From positions 1 through 64,000 of the forward strand of contig JALEFZ010000035.1 of NCBI GenBank assembly GCA_022760475.1: a DNA stretch of 64,000 bases, written 5' to 3'. The notes under the pieces were generated by a model, which saw only the letters and a program-made list of their open reading frames with translations, was not told the origin of the DNA and did no database searches. Position 1 is the stretch's first letter, and each line of letters starts with the position of its first letter. The DNA is from Bacteroidia bacterium (GTDB taxonomy: Bacteria > Bacteroidota > Bacteroidia > J057). The position numbers were made by a program, and so were the translations under genes. Of this stretch, positions 44,086 through 53,018 are shown piece by piece.

Positions 44086-45552
44086 ATGAAAGCTAATCGA
44101 CTTGCAATTACCCTGTTTGCGACTATGATGTTTGATGCCCTTTTCTGGAATGAATTGATAGGGGTCAATCTCTTGCTATTTACCCTCTTGCTCATGGGAA
44201 TTGGATTGTATCTAAACCCCAAGGCTCTAAAAAGTACCCATACCCTGCTTATTGCAATAGGCACCTTAGTCAGTGGTGCAATGGTCGTCTATCATAATTC
44301 AGGAACCGCCAAAATAGTTCACATTCTCTCTGCGCTTATTTTTATGGTTATGTGCCAATACCTGCAATTCAGGTCTTTGGCACATGCTTTTGGACAGCTT
44401 CTCAGCAACTTGGGGAATTCTCTAGGGACTTTTTGGGAAAATCTGTCTCTCAACTGGGTAAAATCTAAAAATTTGAAAAAACTGAGCAGTATCCTCAAGC
44501 TGAGTTTTATCCCAATATTCTTCCTTATCATATTCTTTGGAATATTCCGTTTGGCCAATCCAAAATTCATGGAAGCCACTAACCAGCTTTGGACAAATAT
44601 TACGAACTGGTTTATCGGATTTTCAATCCTCAGAATCTGCCTTTTGCTCCTGGGATTGGTGATAGCGGTAATTTCCATACTTCCCAATAGCAAATCAGGT
44701 TTTTATGACAAAGATGCCAGTGCTAAGGATCAATTATTCCGAAAAAGAATAAAGCATGGCTTTAGGTTTTCCATGGTAGATCTGAAGAAGGAATACATGA
44801 CTGGACTTCTGTTAGTCGCTTTGGTGAATGTCATGCTCTTTTTCAACAATGTCCTGGATATCCAATGGCTGTGGTTCAATTTCGAATTGCCTGCTGGTGG
44901 GAGCTACAAACAATTGGTGCATGAGGGGACATACCTATTGATCCTGAGCATACTTCTATCGATGGGGATTATGCTTTATTTCTATCGAGGCAATCAAAAT
45001 TTCTACAAAAAGGGAAAACTCCTGAAATACTTTACTTACACATGGATCCTCCAAAACCTGATTTTGGTCATCTCAGTAGGGATCAGGAACTACCACTACA
45101 TTGCCAACCAGGGCTTGGCTTACAAACGAATCGGGGTAATTTTCTTCCTTCTCCTGGTAGTGGTTGGCCTACTTAGCCTCTTTATGAAAATCAGGGACAA
45201 GATGAGTTCTTTTTACCTGCTACGGGTAAACAGTTGGGCAGTATACGGGCTGGGAATCTTCTTGTGCCTGGTGAGTTGGGATGTATTCATTGCCAAATAC
45301 AATTTTGCCCATTACCATGAAACCGGCCACCTGACACTTAAGCTTTCGGCCAAAACACTGCCCATCATGTACTCGAACATGGATCTCGTTTCCAAACATT
45401 ATGAAGACAATGTTTATTTCTACAGCACAAGATTCAGAAGAAAAGAAAGGTTCTACCAGGAAGTCTGGCCAAAGCAAAGCTGGAAATCGTGGAATTATGC
45501 GGATGCAAAAGCTGCCAAATGGCTAAAAGAATATAAAAAATCACAACCATGA
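44086..45552 (+). CDS. DUF4153/DUF4173-type multi-pass membrane protein
   Basis: A 488-residue protein with about eleven or twelve predicted helices, rich in Leu, Ile and Phe. The central part contains the family-like stretches LPAGGSYKQLVHEGTYLLIL (about 268-287) and a VISVGIRNYHYI (about 329-340) segment. The last 90 residues are a soluble domain with several Tyr/Trp/Lys (about 420-488). The family has no assigned biochemical role. The gene starts with ATG 231 bases from the microprotein gene and ends before a very good terminator. Confidence 0.75.
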   Translation: MKANRLAITLFATMMFDALFWNELIGVNLLLFTLLLMGIGLYLNPKALKSTHTLLIAIGTLVSGAMVVYHNSGTAKIVHILSALIFMVMCQYLQFRSLAHAFGQLLSNLGNSLGTFWENLSLNWVKSKNLKKLSSILKLSFIPIFFLIIFFGIFRLANPKFMEATNQLWTNITNWFIGFSILRICLLLLGLVIAVISILPNSKSGFYDKDASAKDQLFRKRIKHGFRFSMVDLKKEYMTGLLLVALVNVMLFFNNVLDIQWLWFNFELPAGGSYKQLVHEGTYLLILSILLSMGIMLYFYRGNQNFYKKGKLLKYFTYTWILQNLILVISVGIRNYHYIANQGLAYKRIGVIFFLLLVVVGLLSLFMKIRDKMSSFYLLRVNSWAVYGLGIFLCLVSWDVFIAKYNFAHYHETGHLTLKLSAKTLPIMYSNMDLVSKHYEDNVYFYSTRFRRKERFYQEVWPKQSWKSWNYADAKAAKWLKEYKKSQP

Positions 45553-45580
45553 ACTGGATGAGAGTCTGAGGCGATGGGTC

Positions 45581-45612
45581 GAGGCTGTCTCAATTGAGGC
45601 GGCCTCTTTTTT
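45581..45612 (+). terminator. Intrinsic terminator after the DUF4173-type gene
   Basis: An almost perfect 26-base palindrome GAGGCTGTCTCA...TGAGGCGGCCTC with two G-U pairs is followed by six T. It lies 28 bases past the stop. Confidence 0.9.
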
Positions 45613-45646
45613 ATTCCTATATTTAATGCTAGTAAATGACTAGCTG

Positions 45647-46231
45647 ATGTATGACACGCTTTGGACATATATAGATCAATTTGTCCGTTTTGATGAGGAA
45701 GAAAAAAAAATCTTTGAAGGCCGAATGAAGCCTCGTAAGGTGAAAAAAAATGAAATCCTTGTGGACCTGGGAGAAATTTGTGGAGAAACCTATTTTATCC
45801 TGAGTGGCTTGATACGATTTTACTACCTGACAGATCAAGGGCTGGAAATCACAGGTTTTATCTTTGATGAAGGGCTATTTGCCACTTCCCATGAGAGTTT
45901 TTTTACCCAAATGCCTTCATTTCAAGTATTGGAAAGCCTGGAAGATGGGGAAGTATTATGCCTGGGATATAAAGACCTGGAAGAATTGTATAGCCTTGTG
46001 CCGAAATGCCAGGAGCTTGTCAGAAAAATCTCTCAGCAAAGGATGTCAAATGCCCAGCGCGTCATGGCATCATTGATCATGCACAAACCTGAGGAGCGCT
46101 ACACCAGTTTCCTGGAATCCAGGCCTGATCTCGTAGGGCGCATTCCCCAAAAAGTCCTGGCAACCTACCTGGGAATTACTCCTGTATCGCTAAGCAGGAT
46201 CAGGCACCGGATTGGAAAAGGAAAAAATTAA
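45647..46231 (+). CDS. Crp/Fnr-family transcriptional regulator
   Basis: A 194-residue regulator with an N-terminal cyclic-nucleotide-binding-like domain (about 20-125) and a C-terminal winged helix (about 145-190) with LATYLGITPVSLSRIRHRIG as the recognition helix region. No Cys cluster for an iron-sulfur centre is present, so it is not an Fnr-type oxygen sensor. Homologues in Bacteroidota are numerous and mostly uncharacterised. The first 35 codons contain two long A-tracts (A9 at 45702-45710 and A8 at 45743-45750). The SRPBCC gene follows. Confidence 0.9.
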   Translation: MYDTLWTYIDQFVRFDEEEKKIFEGRMKPRKVKKNEILVDLGEICGETYFILSGLIRFYYLTDQGLEITGFIFDEGLFATSHESFFTQMPSFQVLESLEDGEVLCLGYKDLEELYSLVPKCQELVRKISQQRMSNAQRVMASLIMHKPEERYTSFLESRPDLVGRIPQKVLATYLGITPVSLSRIRHRIGKGKN

Positions 46232-46328
46232 CAATTGTAAATAGAATTGATTGTGGGGTGCTGTTTCTTGGGACATGAATCACATAGTCATTTATTTACT
46301 TATGAGTCAATTGGTAATCAACACCCAC

Positions 46329-46778
46329 ATGCCCAATACAGACAGTTACAGTCACAAGGAAATTGTTACAGAAATCACTATTCATGCTCCTGCAAGCAAG
46401 GTCTGGGAAATCTTGACAGATTTTGAAAGCTATGAAGATTGGAATCCCTTTATTGTAAAAAGCGAGGGGAGCTTGGTTCTGGGCGAAAGCATCACCAACC
46501 ACATGAAGTTGAATGATAAGATCAATACTTTCTCACCTACCATCACCCTGGTAGAAGAGGGAAAACAGTTCGAATGGCATGGTTCTTCTCCACTAGGAAT
46601 GTTCAATGGCAATCACTATTTCATCCTGGAGGCCCTGGCCGATGGGAATTGTAAACTGATCCATGGAGAAAGGTTTTCAGGTTGGCTTCGGTGGCTGCTC
46701 ATGCGCCAGATTGGTCAGGAAACCTTCTCAAGTTTCAAAAGCATGAACGAGGCCTTAAAGGCAAGGGCTGAAGCATAA
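46329..46778 (+). CDS. SRPBCC-family (polyketide cyclase/START-like) protein
   Basis: A protein of 149 residues from this ATG; earlier in-frame starts exist (TTG 46251, ATG 46275 and 46302) and the true start is uncertain. The fold is clear from EITIHAPASKVWEILTDFES (about 14-33) and WNPFIVK (about 39-45), which begin the helix-grip domain of the START/Bet v 1 superfamily. Members bind small hydrophobic ligands. Function here is unknown. It follows the Crp/Fnr regulator by about 100 bases in the same direction, so co-regulation is possible. Confidence 0.85.
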   Translation: MPNTDSYSHKEIVTEITIHAPASKVWEILTDFESYEDWNPFIVKSEGSLVLGESITNHMKLNDKINTFSPTITLVEEGKQFEWHGSSPLGMFNGNHYFILEALADGNCKLIHGERFSGWLRWLLMRQIGQETFSSFKSMNEALKARAEA

Positions 46779-46805
46779 AAAAGACGGCATCCTCGCGGAT
46801 GCCGT
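46777..46805 (-). terminator. Intrinsic terminator of the DUF2541-like gene
   Basis: On the minus strand a 9-bp stem (ACGGCATCC / GGATGCCGT) with a 4-base loop is followed by T6. The A-run on the plus strand also contains the TAA stop of the SRPBCC gene. It lies 35 bases past the minus-strand stop at 46841. Confidence 0.85.
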
Positions 46806-46840
46806 ACCCCCATGAAATACATCTACACGTCTAAAAGTAA

Positions 46841-47263
46841 TCAGTACCTACCCCACAACTGTATGGTAGCTCTTGATCTTGAATAATTTTTTGAATCATA
46901 CCAGAATACCACCTTCTTGATAACTCGTTTCCCCCCCTTCAAATCAATCACCCTGGATTCACCACCACGAGCAAAATTTTTCTTCAGCACGACTTCTTGT
47001 GTGGAGCCATTTCTGTAATGGATAACCATCTTCCTCATGTTGATAGGCGCCTTGAGAACTCTCAGTTTTACCGCCGTAAATGTACCCTCACGTGCTGTAA
47101 CGAAGATTTCATCCCGTTCTACACGGTAGTTCACTTTCTTCATTCCCAACTGTTCCCACCTTGGCGGATGTGAATCATAAGTCGGGATATTCGCCATTCC
47201 ATTTGAAGCCAGAAAAAGAAACAAAAGTAAGGGCACAATAATTCTGTTATGAGCCTTGTTCAT
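46841..47263 (-). CDS. Secreted DUF2541-like protein
   Basis: A 140-residue protein with a signal peptide (1-24, ending GMA). The mature part is a single beta-rich domain with a VTAREGTFTAVKLRVLKAPI (about 55-74) and IDLKGGKRVIKKVVFWYD (about 106-123) pattern that resembles DUF2541 proteins. It is basic (many Lys and Arg), suggesting contact with an acidic partner or the membrane. A run of seven G (minus strand, 46931-46937) lies in the LKGGKR region. Function unknown. Confidence 0.65.
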   Translation of the reverse strand: MNKAHNRIIVPLLLFLFLASNGMANIPTYDSHPPRWEQLGMKKVNYRVERDEIFVTAREGTFTAVKLRVLKAPINMRKMVIHYRNGSTQEVVLKKNFARGGESRVIDLKGGKRVIKKVVFWYDSKNYSRSRATIQLWGRY

Positions 47264-47567
47264 AAACTGTGGTTTGTTGTAAGTTGTAATGAGTTATTCC
47301 AGATACATCTCTTTGACTAGCCTTCATCAAGAGAGTTTAATCGGCATATGGAATTTTTTGGAAAAAATCTTCCAAACATGAAAAACTAATAATCAAAAGG
47401 TCAAAACGAATCTCTCAGTTAGCTTGGCAGATAATCTTCGAAGCAACTTTGACCACAAATCTACTGTTGAAAGTGCCGTATTTTCAGTAAAGGTCAGCAA
47501 ATGTCCGATTTGGGTAAGTGCTACCAAAAATTTTGTATTAAATTTTGAATCCCAATTACAAACATCC
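47264..47567. other. Divergent intergenic region before a T9SS lipoprotein gene
   Basis: A 304-bp gap between divergent genes. The inverted repeat GGTCAAA (47399-47405) / TTTGACC (47448-47454) is the only symmetric element seen. Promoters for both neighbours are expected here but no box is clear. Confidence 0.45.
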
Positions 47568-48461
47568 ATGCGCAAATCATTCTTCGTACTCATAGCGCTT
47601 AGTGCAATTTTCCTAAGCAGTTGTGGAGATTTGGTTTTATTCAAACAAAAAATTGAAGGCAGAAACCCCAATTCATTAGAAGGTAAGTACATCGTCGAGT
47701 TTGATGTTGAGGGAGAACAAAAATATGATACCCTTGAATTCAGACAGGTACTCCCCTATCAGTTTATCATCTATTCCAGCTTGGTAAAAGATGATTCTGA
47801 AAATTATGAAGATGGCCATCCTTACAAGAGAGGAGAAATTTACAATGGGGAGATTCACCAAAAAGGCAGCGATTATTTCATCCAAAAGAAGGATGAAGAA
47901 ACGGGGAAATGGGAAATAGGAGCCTTTAGAATTAAGAATGGTCTGGCTTATCACCTTCTTGAAACCCTTTATTATCAAGAATACAATGAGTCCTTGGTGA
48001 ATGCGGTAAAAAACGGCAAATTCAAAGTTATTTTAGAAAGTGAGCGGGAAATAGAGGAGACTACCGACACTGATAAGACCAAAAAGGTCTATGAAGTGGC
48101 TGCAAGCCCAAGGAAAGTCATAAGGATTTGGAGGAGTATCCTTAGAAAGTCTGATAGATTTCCAATAAGAAAGCTGGATGAAAGTAAAGCAGGTGAAGGT
48201 ACAAAGCCCGAAATAAAAATCAGCGATGTCTCAACTGTTTACCCCAATCCAACTTCAGGTAAAATTCATATATCCCTTGAAGAGGATAAATACTGGCAAG
48301 CAGAATTGTATGACCTGACGGGGAAGAAACTTATTGGGGCAAATTTTTCAGGCAAATTTTATGACTGGGACCTGAGTGAAATGCCTTCAGGGACTTATAT
48401 ACTCAAGTTGGGTTCTAACTACGAACGAAGCCATAAAACTTTTAAAATCGTAAAAAAATAA
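47568..48461 (+). CDS. Exported protein with lipobox and T9SS C-terminal sorting domain
   Basis: A 297-residue protein from this ATG (the open frame extends back to 47424 but without a signal). The signal peptide ends LSSC, which reads as a lipobox (Cys19). The C-terminal 80 residues form a type A sorting domain starting at VYPNPTSGKIHISL and ending KIVKK. The middle part is charged and has no recognised family. Having both a lipobox and a T9SS signal is unusual: T9SS cargo normally uses signal peptidase I. Whether the Cys is lipidated is uncertain. A strong bidirectional terminator follows. Confidence 0.78.
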   Translation: MRKSFFVLIALSAIFLSSCGDLVLFKQKIEGRNPNSLEGKYIVEFDVEGEQKYDTLEFRQVLPYQFIIYSSLVKDDSENYEDGHPYKRGEIYNGEIHQKGSDYFIQKKDEETGKWEIGAFRIKNGLAYHLLETLYYQEYNESLVNAVKNGKFKVILESEREIEETTDTDKTKKVYEVAASPRKVIRIWRSILRKSDRFPIRKLDESKAGEGTKPEIKISDVSTVYPNPTSGKIHISLEEDKYWQAELYDLTGKKLIGANFSGKFYDWDLSEMPSGTYILKLGSNYERSHKTFKIVKK

Positions 48462-48472
48462 TCATCCATCAT

Positions 48473-48520
48473 AAAAAAAAGTCCCCGTCTAACCTAGCTG
48501 TAGACGGGGATGTTTTTTTT
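48473..48520. terminator. Bidirectional intrinsic terminator between convergent genes
   Basis: A 9-bp perfect stem CCCCGTCTA / TAGACGGGG with a 9-base loop is flanked by A8 (48473-48480) and T8 (48513-48520). It can end transcription from both sides. The T-run overlaps the stop codon of the minus-strand gene. Confidence 0.92.
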
Positions 48521-48815
48521 ATAGTCCTAACTCTTTCTTCCTTTCTTTGATCAATTGGTTTACGACTACCTTTTCACCATCAAACTCTTCCGTTACTTCA
48601 AGTAGGAGGTATTTTTTCTTCTTAACAAAGAAGTAAATCTTCTGACCGACCTTCAGATCTACACGGCTGTTAGACATTGGGGAAAGATTGGGATTCATGA
48701 CGCCCGGAATCTTCAAATAGATAGACTTTGTACTGTTGTTTCTCAAGGTGAAGGGTACAGCGTAAGAAATGGCTACTGAGCATGTCAGCAAAATGCTTAA
48801 AATGATTGCTTTCAT
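48519..48815 (-). CDS. Small secreted basic protein
   Basis: A 98-residue protein from this ATG, with a clean signal peptide (MKAIILSILLTCSVAISYA). The in-frame ORF extends 49 codons further upstream but without a signal, so the shorter start is preferred. The mature domain (about 79 residues) has a LRNNSTKSIYLKIPG segment and ends in a Lys-rich helix. I do not recognise a family. It converges on the T9SS lipoprotein gene and shares the bidirectional terminator. Confidence 0.65.
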   Translation of the reverse strand: MKAIILSILLTCSVAISYAVPFTLRNNSTKSIYLKIPGVMNPNLSPMSNSRVDLKVGQKIYFFVKKKKYLLLEVTEEFDGEKVVVNQLIKERKKELGL

Positions 48816-49256
48816 AAATATTGTTGATTTGAAAATACAACTATATAACAACCTGGAGAGGATTTTGATTTGTAAAACAATGTAAAGCCTATATGACACG
48901 CGCTGACAGATATCAGGATTTTCATATAAGCAAAAAGATGAGCAAAGCAATTTACAAGGCAAATCAGGCCTCTTAAACCCAACTCACATTTGATACCAGC
49001 TTGTGATATTCCTGTGATACATAAAGCTTAACATTGCAGCTATAACCAAGCAAAGCACTTTATACCGGTATCCATAAAGGAGCGATTGGTCTGCCCTTCA
49101 TCCCCAGCAATTTTTTCATGAAATAGATCATTTTGGCGACTCTCTCCCTCTTTATAGGTGTACCTGCAAATTTGTAAACCAACAACAATTAAACATAAAT
49201 TAGGCAGCTCTTTGATTAGAGCCTGCCTTTTTTAATTTTTGGGGAAATAAGTTCTC
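48816..49256. other. Long leader/intergenic region before the hydrolase gene
   Basis: A 441-bp gap. Its last part holds an orphan terminator-like structure (49202-49237) directly before the alpha/beta hydrolase start. No coding frame was found in it. A leader attenuator or a small RNA ending at that structure are both possible. Confidence 0.5.
49202..49240 (+). terminator. Orphan intrinsic terminator / attenuator-like hairpin
   Basis: Arms AGGCAG / CTGCCT and CTCT / AGAG with one bulged base are followed by TTTTTT, AA, TTTTT. It is 17-20 bases ahead of a start codon and is not preceded by any plus-strand gene, so it may terminate a small RNA or regulate the hydrolase transcript. Confidence 0.7.
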
Positions 49257-50072
49257 ATGCTCTCACAGAATTTTACCTTTAAAGATAGCAGTCAAATTTC
49301 CCTATCCCTTTTCCAGCCCAGGGGAGAAGTCAGTGAAGTCATCATCATTTATCCTGCCTTAGGCGTGAGGGCTTCTTACTATAATTTGCTGGGAGAGCAG
49401 CTTGCAGAAGCAGGTTTTATGGTAATTACATGTGATTGGCGAGGACATGGGAGTTCTACGGAAAGGCCCAAAAGGGGAGTTGATTATGGATATGAATCCT
49501 ATGTGATGGACATGGACGAGGTGATTGATTGGGCTAAGTTAAAGTGGAATGGAAAAAAAGTGTCTGTCCTGGGACACAGTCTTGGAGGACAAATTGCCTG
49601 TTTGCACCGGGCCAGGTTTCCCGAAAAAATTGACAGAATTATCCTATCTGCCTCTTGTTCCCTCCATATTCCGAATTGGCCTGCGAGTTTTCGTTGGAAA
49701 TTGGTCCTTGCCGGGAGGCTACTCCCCCTAATTGGAGATATACTGGGCTATTATCCCGGAGATAAGTTGGGTTTTGGAGGGCGAGAATTCAAATCAGTCA
49801 TGAAAGATTGGGGCAAAAGTACCCATAATGGGGAATATTTTCCCAAGGATACCCCATTCAATTATGAACAAGCATTCCCCCAAAGCAAACCAGAGATTCT
49901 GGGCATCCATTATACGGGAGACAAATGGGTTACCGAAGAAGCCGTCAAACACCTGGCCAACAAGTTTCATGAAGAAAAGAACTTCAACTTTCACATTATC
50001 AAGGGTTACTCACACTTTAGCTGGGCAAAAAAACCAGAAGAAACGGTTCAGTTAATTGTGGCCAACTCCTGA
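49257..50072 (+). CDS. Alpha/beta hydrolase
   Basis: A 271-residue cytoplasmic hydrolase. The nucleophile elbow GHSLGG has Ser108. The acid is probably Asp in YTGDKWV (about 223) and the base His in YSHFSWA (about 249). An oxyanion-type HG-like segment near residues 31-36 (IYPALG) and a WRGHGSST stretch (61-68) resemble serine aminopeptidase/monoacylglycerol lipase-type members. The substrate is not predictable. Its expression may be controlled by the hairpin just upstream. It converges with the DJ-1/PfpI gene, 11 bases apart. Confidence 0.88.
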   Translation: MLSQNFTFKDSSQISLSLFQPRGEVSEVIIIYPALGVRASYYNLLGEQLAEAGFMVITCDWRGHGSSTERPKRGVDYGYESYVMDMDEVIDWAKLKWNGKKVSVLGHSLGGQIACLHRARFPEKIDRIILSASCSLHIPNWPASFRWKLVLAGRLLPLIGDILGYYPGDKLGFGGREFKSVMKDWGKSTHNGEYFPKDTPFNYEQAFPQSKPEILGIHYTGDKWVTEEAVKHLANKFHEEKNFNFHIIKGYSHFSWAKKPEETVQLIVANS

Positions 50073-50083
50073 TTTCAGCTGAG

Positions 50084-50815
50084 TTATTTTTTCAAATAAG
50101 GAATTTTGTCTAGTTCCCAGTCGATTACAAGTCCCTTTGCCAATCGTTTGGCAATCTCCTTTCCATAAAGCAATTCACAGACATAAAGGGAAGGCTCAAA
50201 AGACCTGACTCCACCTTGCGAGGTGATGAACTTACCATCATGGACGAAGTACACATCCTCATATACATCCAAATGGGGAAACATCTTTTTGTAGGCATCT
50301 ACATCTGAAGGGAAGGTCGTAGATGCGCTTGAATCCAGTAGACCTGCCTTGGCCAATACAAATGCCCCATCACAATGGGACATCACAAAGATAGCATCTT
50401 CCGAGGCCTTTTGGACCCAATCAATCATGGCGGTATCCTCAAGGTCTGTATCCAGGTGATGCTCTGCGCTAGGCACAACTAAAATGTCTATGGATGGCAA
50501 ACTGTCTGTAAGGTAATTGAAGTCAGGCAAGAATTTAAGGCCTTCAAAGGTGGTGATATGTTTTCGGGTATTGGCCACAGAAAACACATTCATAGCCTTT
50601 ATCCCTTCTCTAAAAATGGTATGCTGAAAAATATCAAATGGAGCGGTAAACTCTGTATTGTAGACTCCATCCATTACCAGAAAAGCTACATTGTATCGTC
50701 CTTCGACTATCTCAACCTCCTGCAAGGATTCAGCCTCGCTGGCTTCGGGGATACGCTTCCTTTCGCAGGAAAGGAGCAGAAGTATAACAACAATTGACAA
50801 GGTGAAATTTTTCAT
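50084..50815 (-). CDS. DJ-1/PfpI-family lipoprotein
   Basis: A 243-residue protein from the chosen ATG, with a lipoprotein signal (LLSC, Cys17). The rest is a DJ-1/PfpI (glutamine amidotransferase class I-like) domain. The nucleophile Cys148 sits in MSHCDGAFVLAKAG. A conserved acidic residue in YNTEFTAPFDIF (about 52-63) matches the family. Most relatives are cytoplasmic, either proteases/chaperones or AraC-fused regulators, so a lipid-anchored, exported member is unusual. Substrate unknown. Confidence 0.85.
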   Translation of the reverse strand: MKNFTLSIVVILLLLSCERKRIPEASEAESLQEVEIVEGRYNVAFLVMDGVYNTEFTAPFDIFQHTIFREGIKAMNVFSVANTRKHITTFEGLKFLPDFNYLTDSLPSIDILVVPSAEHHLDTDLEDTAMIDWVQKASEDAIFVMSHCDGAFVLAKAGLLDSSASTTFPSDVDAYKKMFPHLDVYEDVYFVHDGKFITSQGGVRSFEPSLYVCELLYGKEIAKRLAKGLVIDWELDKIPYLKK

Positions 50816-50999
50816 GCCACAAAAATAGGGGAATGCTGACAAAGGTAAAATGCTAGGAAATATTTTGCTCGACAACCAATTAGCGTAATAAATCAACCAA
50901 ACAAGCCCTGATGTAATTCATTCATTAAACTTTTCTTTTAAATTAAATATTTGAAAATGAAATTACTTATAGTTCATTGCTTCAACCCCAAACCTGAAC

Positions 51000-52937
51000 A
51001 TGAAGAAGCTAATTCTTACTTTGACTGTTATCTTTGCTCACCTATGTTCTTATTCTAAAATAATCTATGTCTCTCGGGATGCCACTGGTTTTAATGATGG
51101 CACAAGTTGGACAGATGCCTTCAACAATTTCCAGGATGCCCTGGATGCCAGTAGTCCCACACAGACTGACACTGTCTGGGTCAAATCAGGCACTTACTAC
51201 CCAGATAGAGAAAAAAATGGAGTTCCAGGTCAGGGAAATCCAACAGACTGGATGTTTTATTCTACCCATCCGGTATGGATTTATGGTGGTTTTGCCGGTC
51301 ATGAAAAAATGCTCACGCAACGAAACTGGGAAACCAATCCAACCATCCTTGACGGAGACATTGGAATTCCAGGCGTAGCGGCTGACAATGCTGCCTGCAT
51401 CGCCTTTCTAGGCAATGGGAGCCACGCACTCATGGATGGCTTCACCATACAAAATGCCTTTTCCAATAAAACCGGAGGAGGGCTAACCGTGGGAAATCTC
51501 AACTGTGTCTTTTTAAAGAATATCCGCATTCAAGACTGTTACTCTGCAGGATCAGGAGCGGGATTAACCCTGTTTGATCTACGAGGTGGAGAAATCAATA
51601 ATGTAGTCTGTTCCAATAATTCTGCAGATAGAAAAGGGGGAGGTTTTTTTCTATCCAGGTTAAGCCGTGTACGCTTTACCAAAGTATTTGCCTTACAAAA
51701 TATGGCTGAGTTGGGTGGTGGTATGTTTGCCGATTCCCTGGACAATGTGGTAATGGATGGGATGTTCTTTTGTGGGAATACAGCTTTACTGGATGGTGGG
51801 GGATTGTTTGCCAATAGCTTCTCAACCGTAGATATGGTCAACCAAACCTACAATGAAAATGTAGCTCTCAGAAACGGTGGGGGAGCATTTTTCCAGGCAT
51901 TCGAAAATGTAAACCTCTCCAACATCACCTGTATCTTTAACATTGCTGCGGGAATCTACGGAGGATTGGGAATCAAGAGTGCTTCCAATCTAAAATTATA
52001 CAACTCAATATTCTGGGAAAACAGCGACACAAATGGTTCCCTCCATCAGAGTTCGCAAATATTCAGAACACAGGCAGTTTTAGACCTTGAGGCCAGGTAT
52101 ACCATCATTGAAGGTTCTCATGGAAGTGGCAGTTCCTGGAACTCCAGCCTTGAAGACTTGGGCAACAACCTGGATATTGACCCTGATTTTTCAGACACCT
52201 ATGGATTGGACACCCTTCCATGCACATTGGATGATGATTACACACCTAAAATCACCTCGCCAGTCATCGACGCAGGTACCACCCATGCGCCTGGCATAGG
52301 AGCCTTGGACGCCAATGGCAAACCAAGGATTGCAGGAGGACAAGTTGACTTGGGAGCCTGCGAGAGTCAGACAAGTTTCCCGGTAGAATGGCTTTCTTTC
52401 AAAGGTAAGTATGAGCAGGGAAATGTGGTTTTAAACTGGCTAACTGCCTCAGAAAGGAATTCAGACCATTTTGTGGTACAACGGTTACAGGAAGAATATC
52501 AGAATTGGTCAAATGTTGGCAAGCTAAAGGCAAGAGGGGAAAGCCAGGTACCAAGCAATTACCAGTTTGTAGATGGGCTCGTGCCTAGCGGGCAAACAAT
52601 CAGGTACAGGATCAAGCAAGTTGATAAGGACGGGACGGAAAACTTTAGTTCTGAAGTAGAAATTTCTACATGGGTACGAGACCCATCAACAAAAATCAAT
52701 GTTTATCCTAACCCGACGAATGATGTTTTAAATATTGATTTTCAAGAGTTTAACTCTGAAGGAGAAATATCAGTTAAGTTAATCAATCAACTTGGTGTTG
52801 TTGTTAACCATAACAAGTATAATTCCCTGATGAACAACAGACTAAGGCTAGACCTGAGTCAGTTACCTTCTGGTTTTTATACGCTGACAGTCAATGCAGG
52901 AAATACTCAGAGAAGAACAAATATTTTTAAAGAGTAA
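51000..52937 (+). CDS. T9SS-exported right-handed beta-helix protein
   Basis: A 645-residue surface protein. Signal peptide (1-19), then a parallel beta-helix (about 20-380) with repeated short strands and GGG turns, like polymorphic outer-membrane/pectin-lyase proteins. A choice-of-anchor Q-like region (about 385-460) has DIDPDFSD and VDLGACES. It is followed by a fibronectin-like domain and a C-terminal type A sorting domain (about 570-645) starting at VYPNPTNDVLNIDF. No catalytic residues are evident, so binding rather than cleavage is likely. A very strong terminator follows. Confidence 0.85.
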   Translation: MKKLILTLTVIFAHLCSYSKIIYVSRDATGFNDGTSWTDAFNNFQDALDASSPTQTDTVWVKSGTYYPDREKNGVPGQGNPTDWMFYSTHPVWIYGGFAGHEKMLTQRNWETNPTILDGDIGIPGVAADNAACIAFLGNGSHALMDGFTIQNAFSNKTGGGLTVGNLNCVFLKNIRIQDCYSAGSGAGLTLFDLRGGEINNVVCSNNSADRKGGGFFLSRLSRVRFTKVFALQNMAELGGGMFADSLDNVVMDGMFFCGNTALLDGGGLFANSFSTVDMVNQTYNENVALRNGGGAFFQAFENVNLSNITCIFNIAAGIYGGLGIKSASNLKLYNSIFWENSDTNGSLHQSSQIFRTQAVLDLEARYTIIEGSHGSGSSWNSSLEDLGNNLDIDPDFSDTYGLDTLPCTLDDDYTPKITSPVIDAGTTHAPGIGALDANGKPRIAGGQVDLGACESQTSFPVEWLSFKGKYEQGNVVLNWLTASERNSDHFVVQRLQEEYQNWSNVGKLKARGESQVPSNYQFVDGLVPSGQTIRYRIKQVDKDGTENFSSEVEISTWVRDPSTKINVYPNPTNDVLNIDFQEFNSEGEISVKLINQLGVVVNHNKYNSLMNNRLRLDLSQLPSGFYTLTVNAGNTQRRTNIFKE

Positions 52938-52983
52938 GTATCTAGCCGCAGGGAACTCATGGGAGTTTGATAATGTATATTGA

Positions 52984-53018
52984 GGGGCCATCTCGATTGA
53001 GATGGCCCCATTTTTTTT
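52984..53018 (+). terminator. Intrinsic terminator after the beta-helix gene
   Basis: A perfect 11-bp stem (GGGGCCATCTC / GAGATGGCCCC) with a GATT loop is followed by A and T8. The T-run runs into the TAA stop of the convergent amylase gene. Confidence 0.93.
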
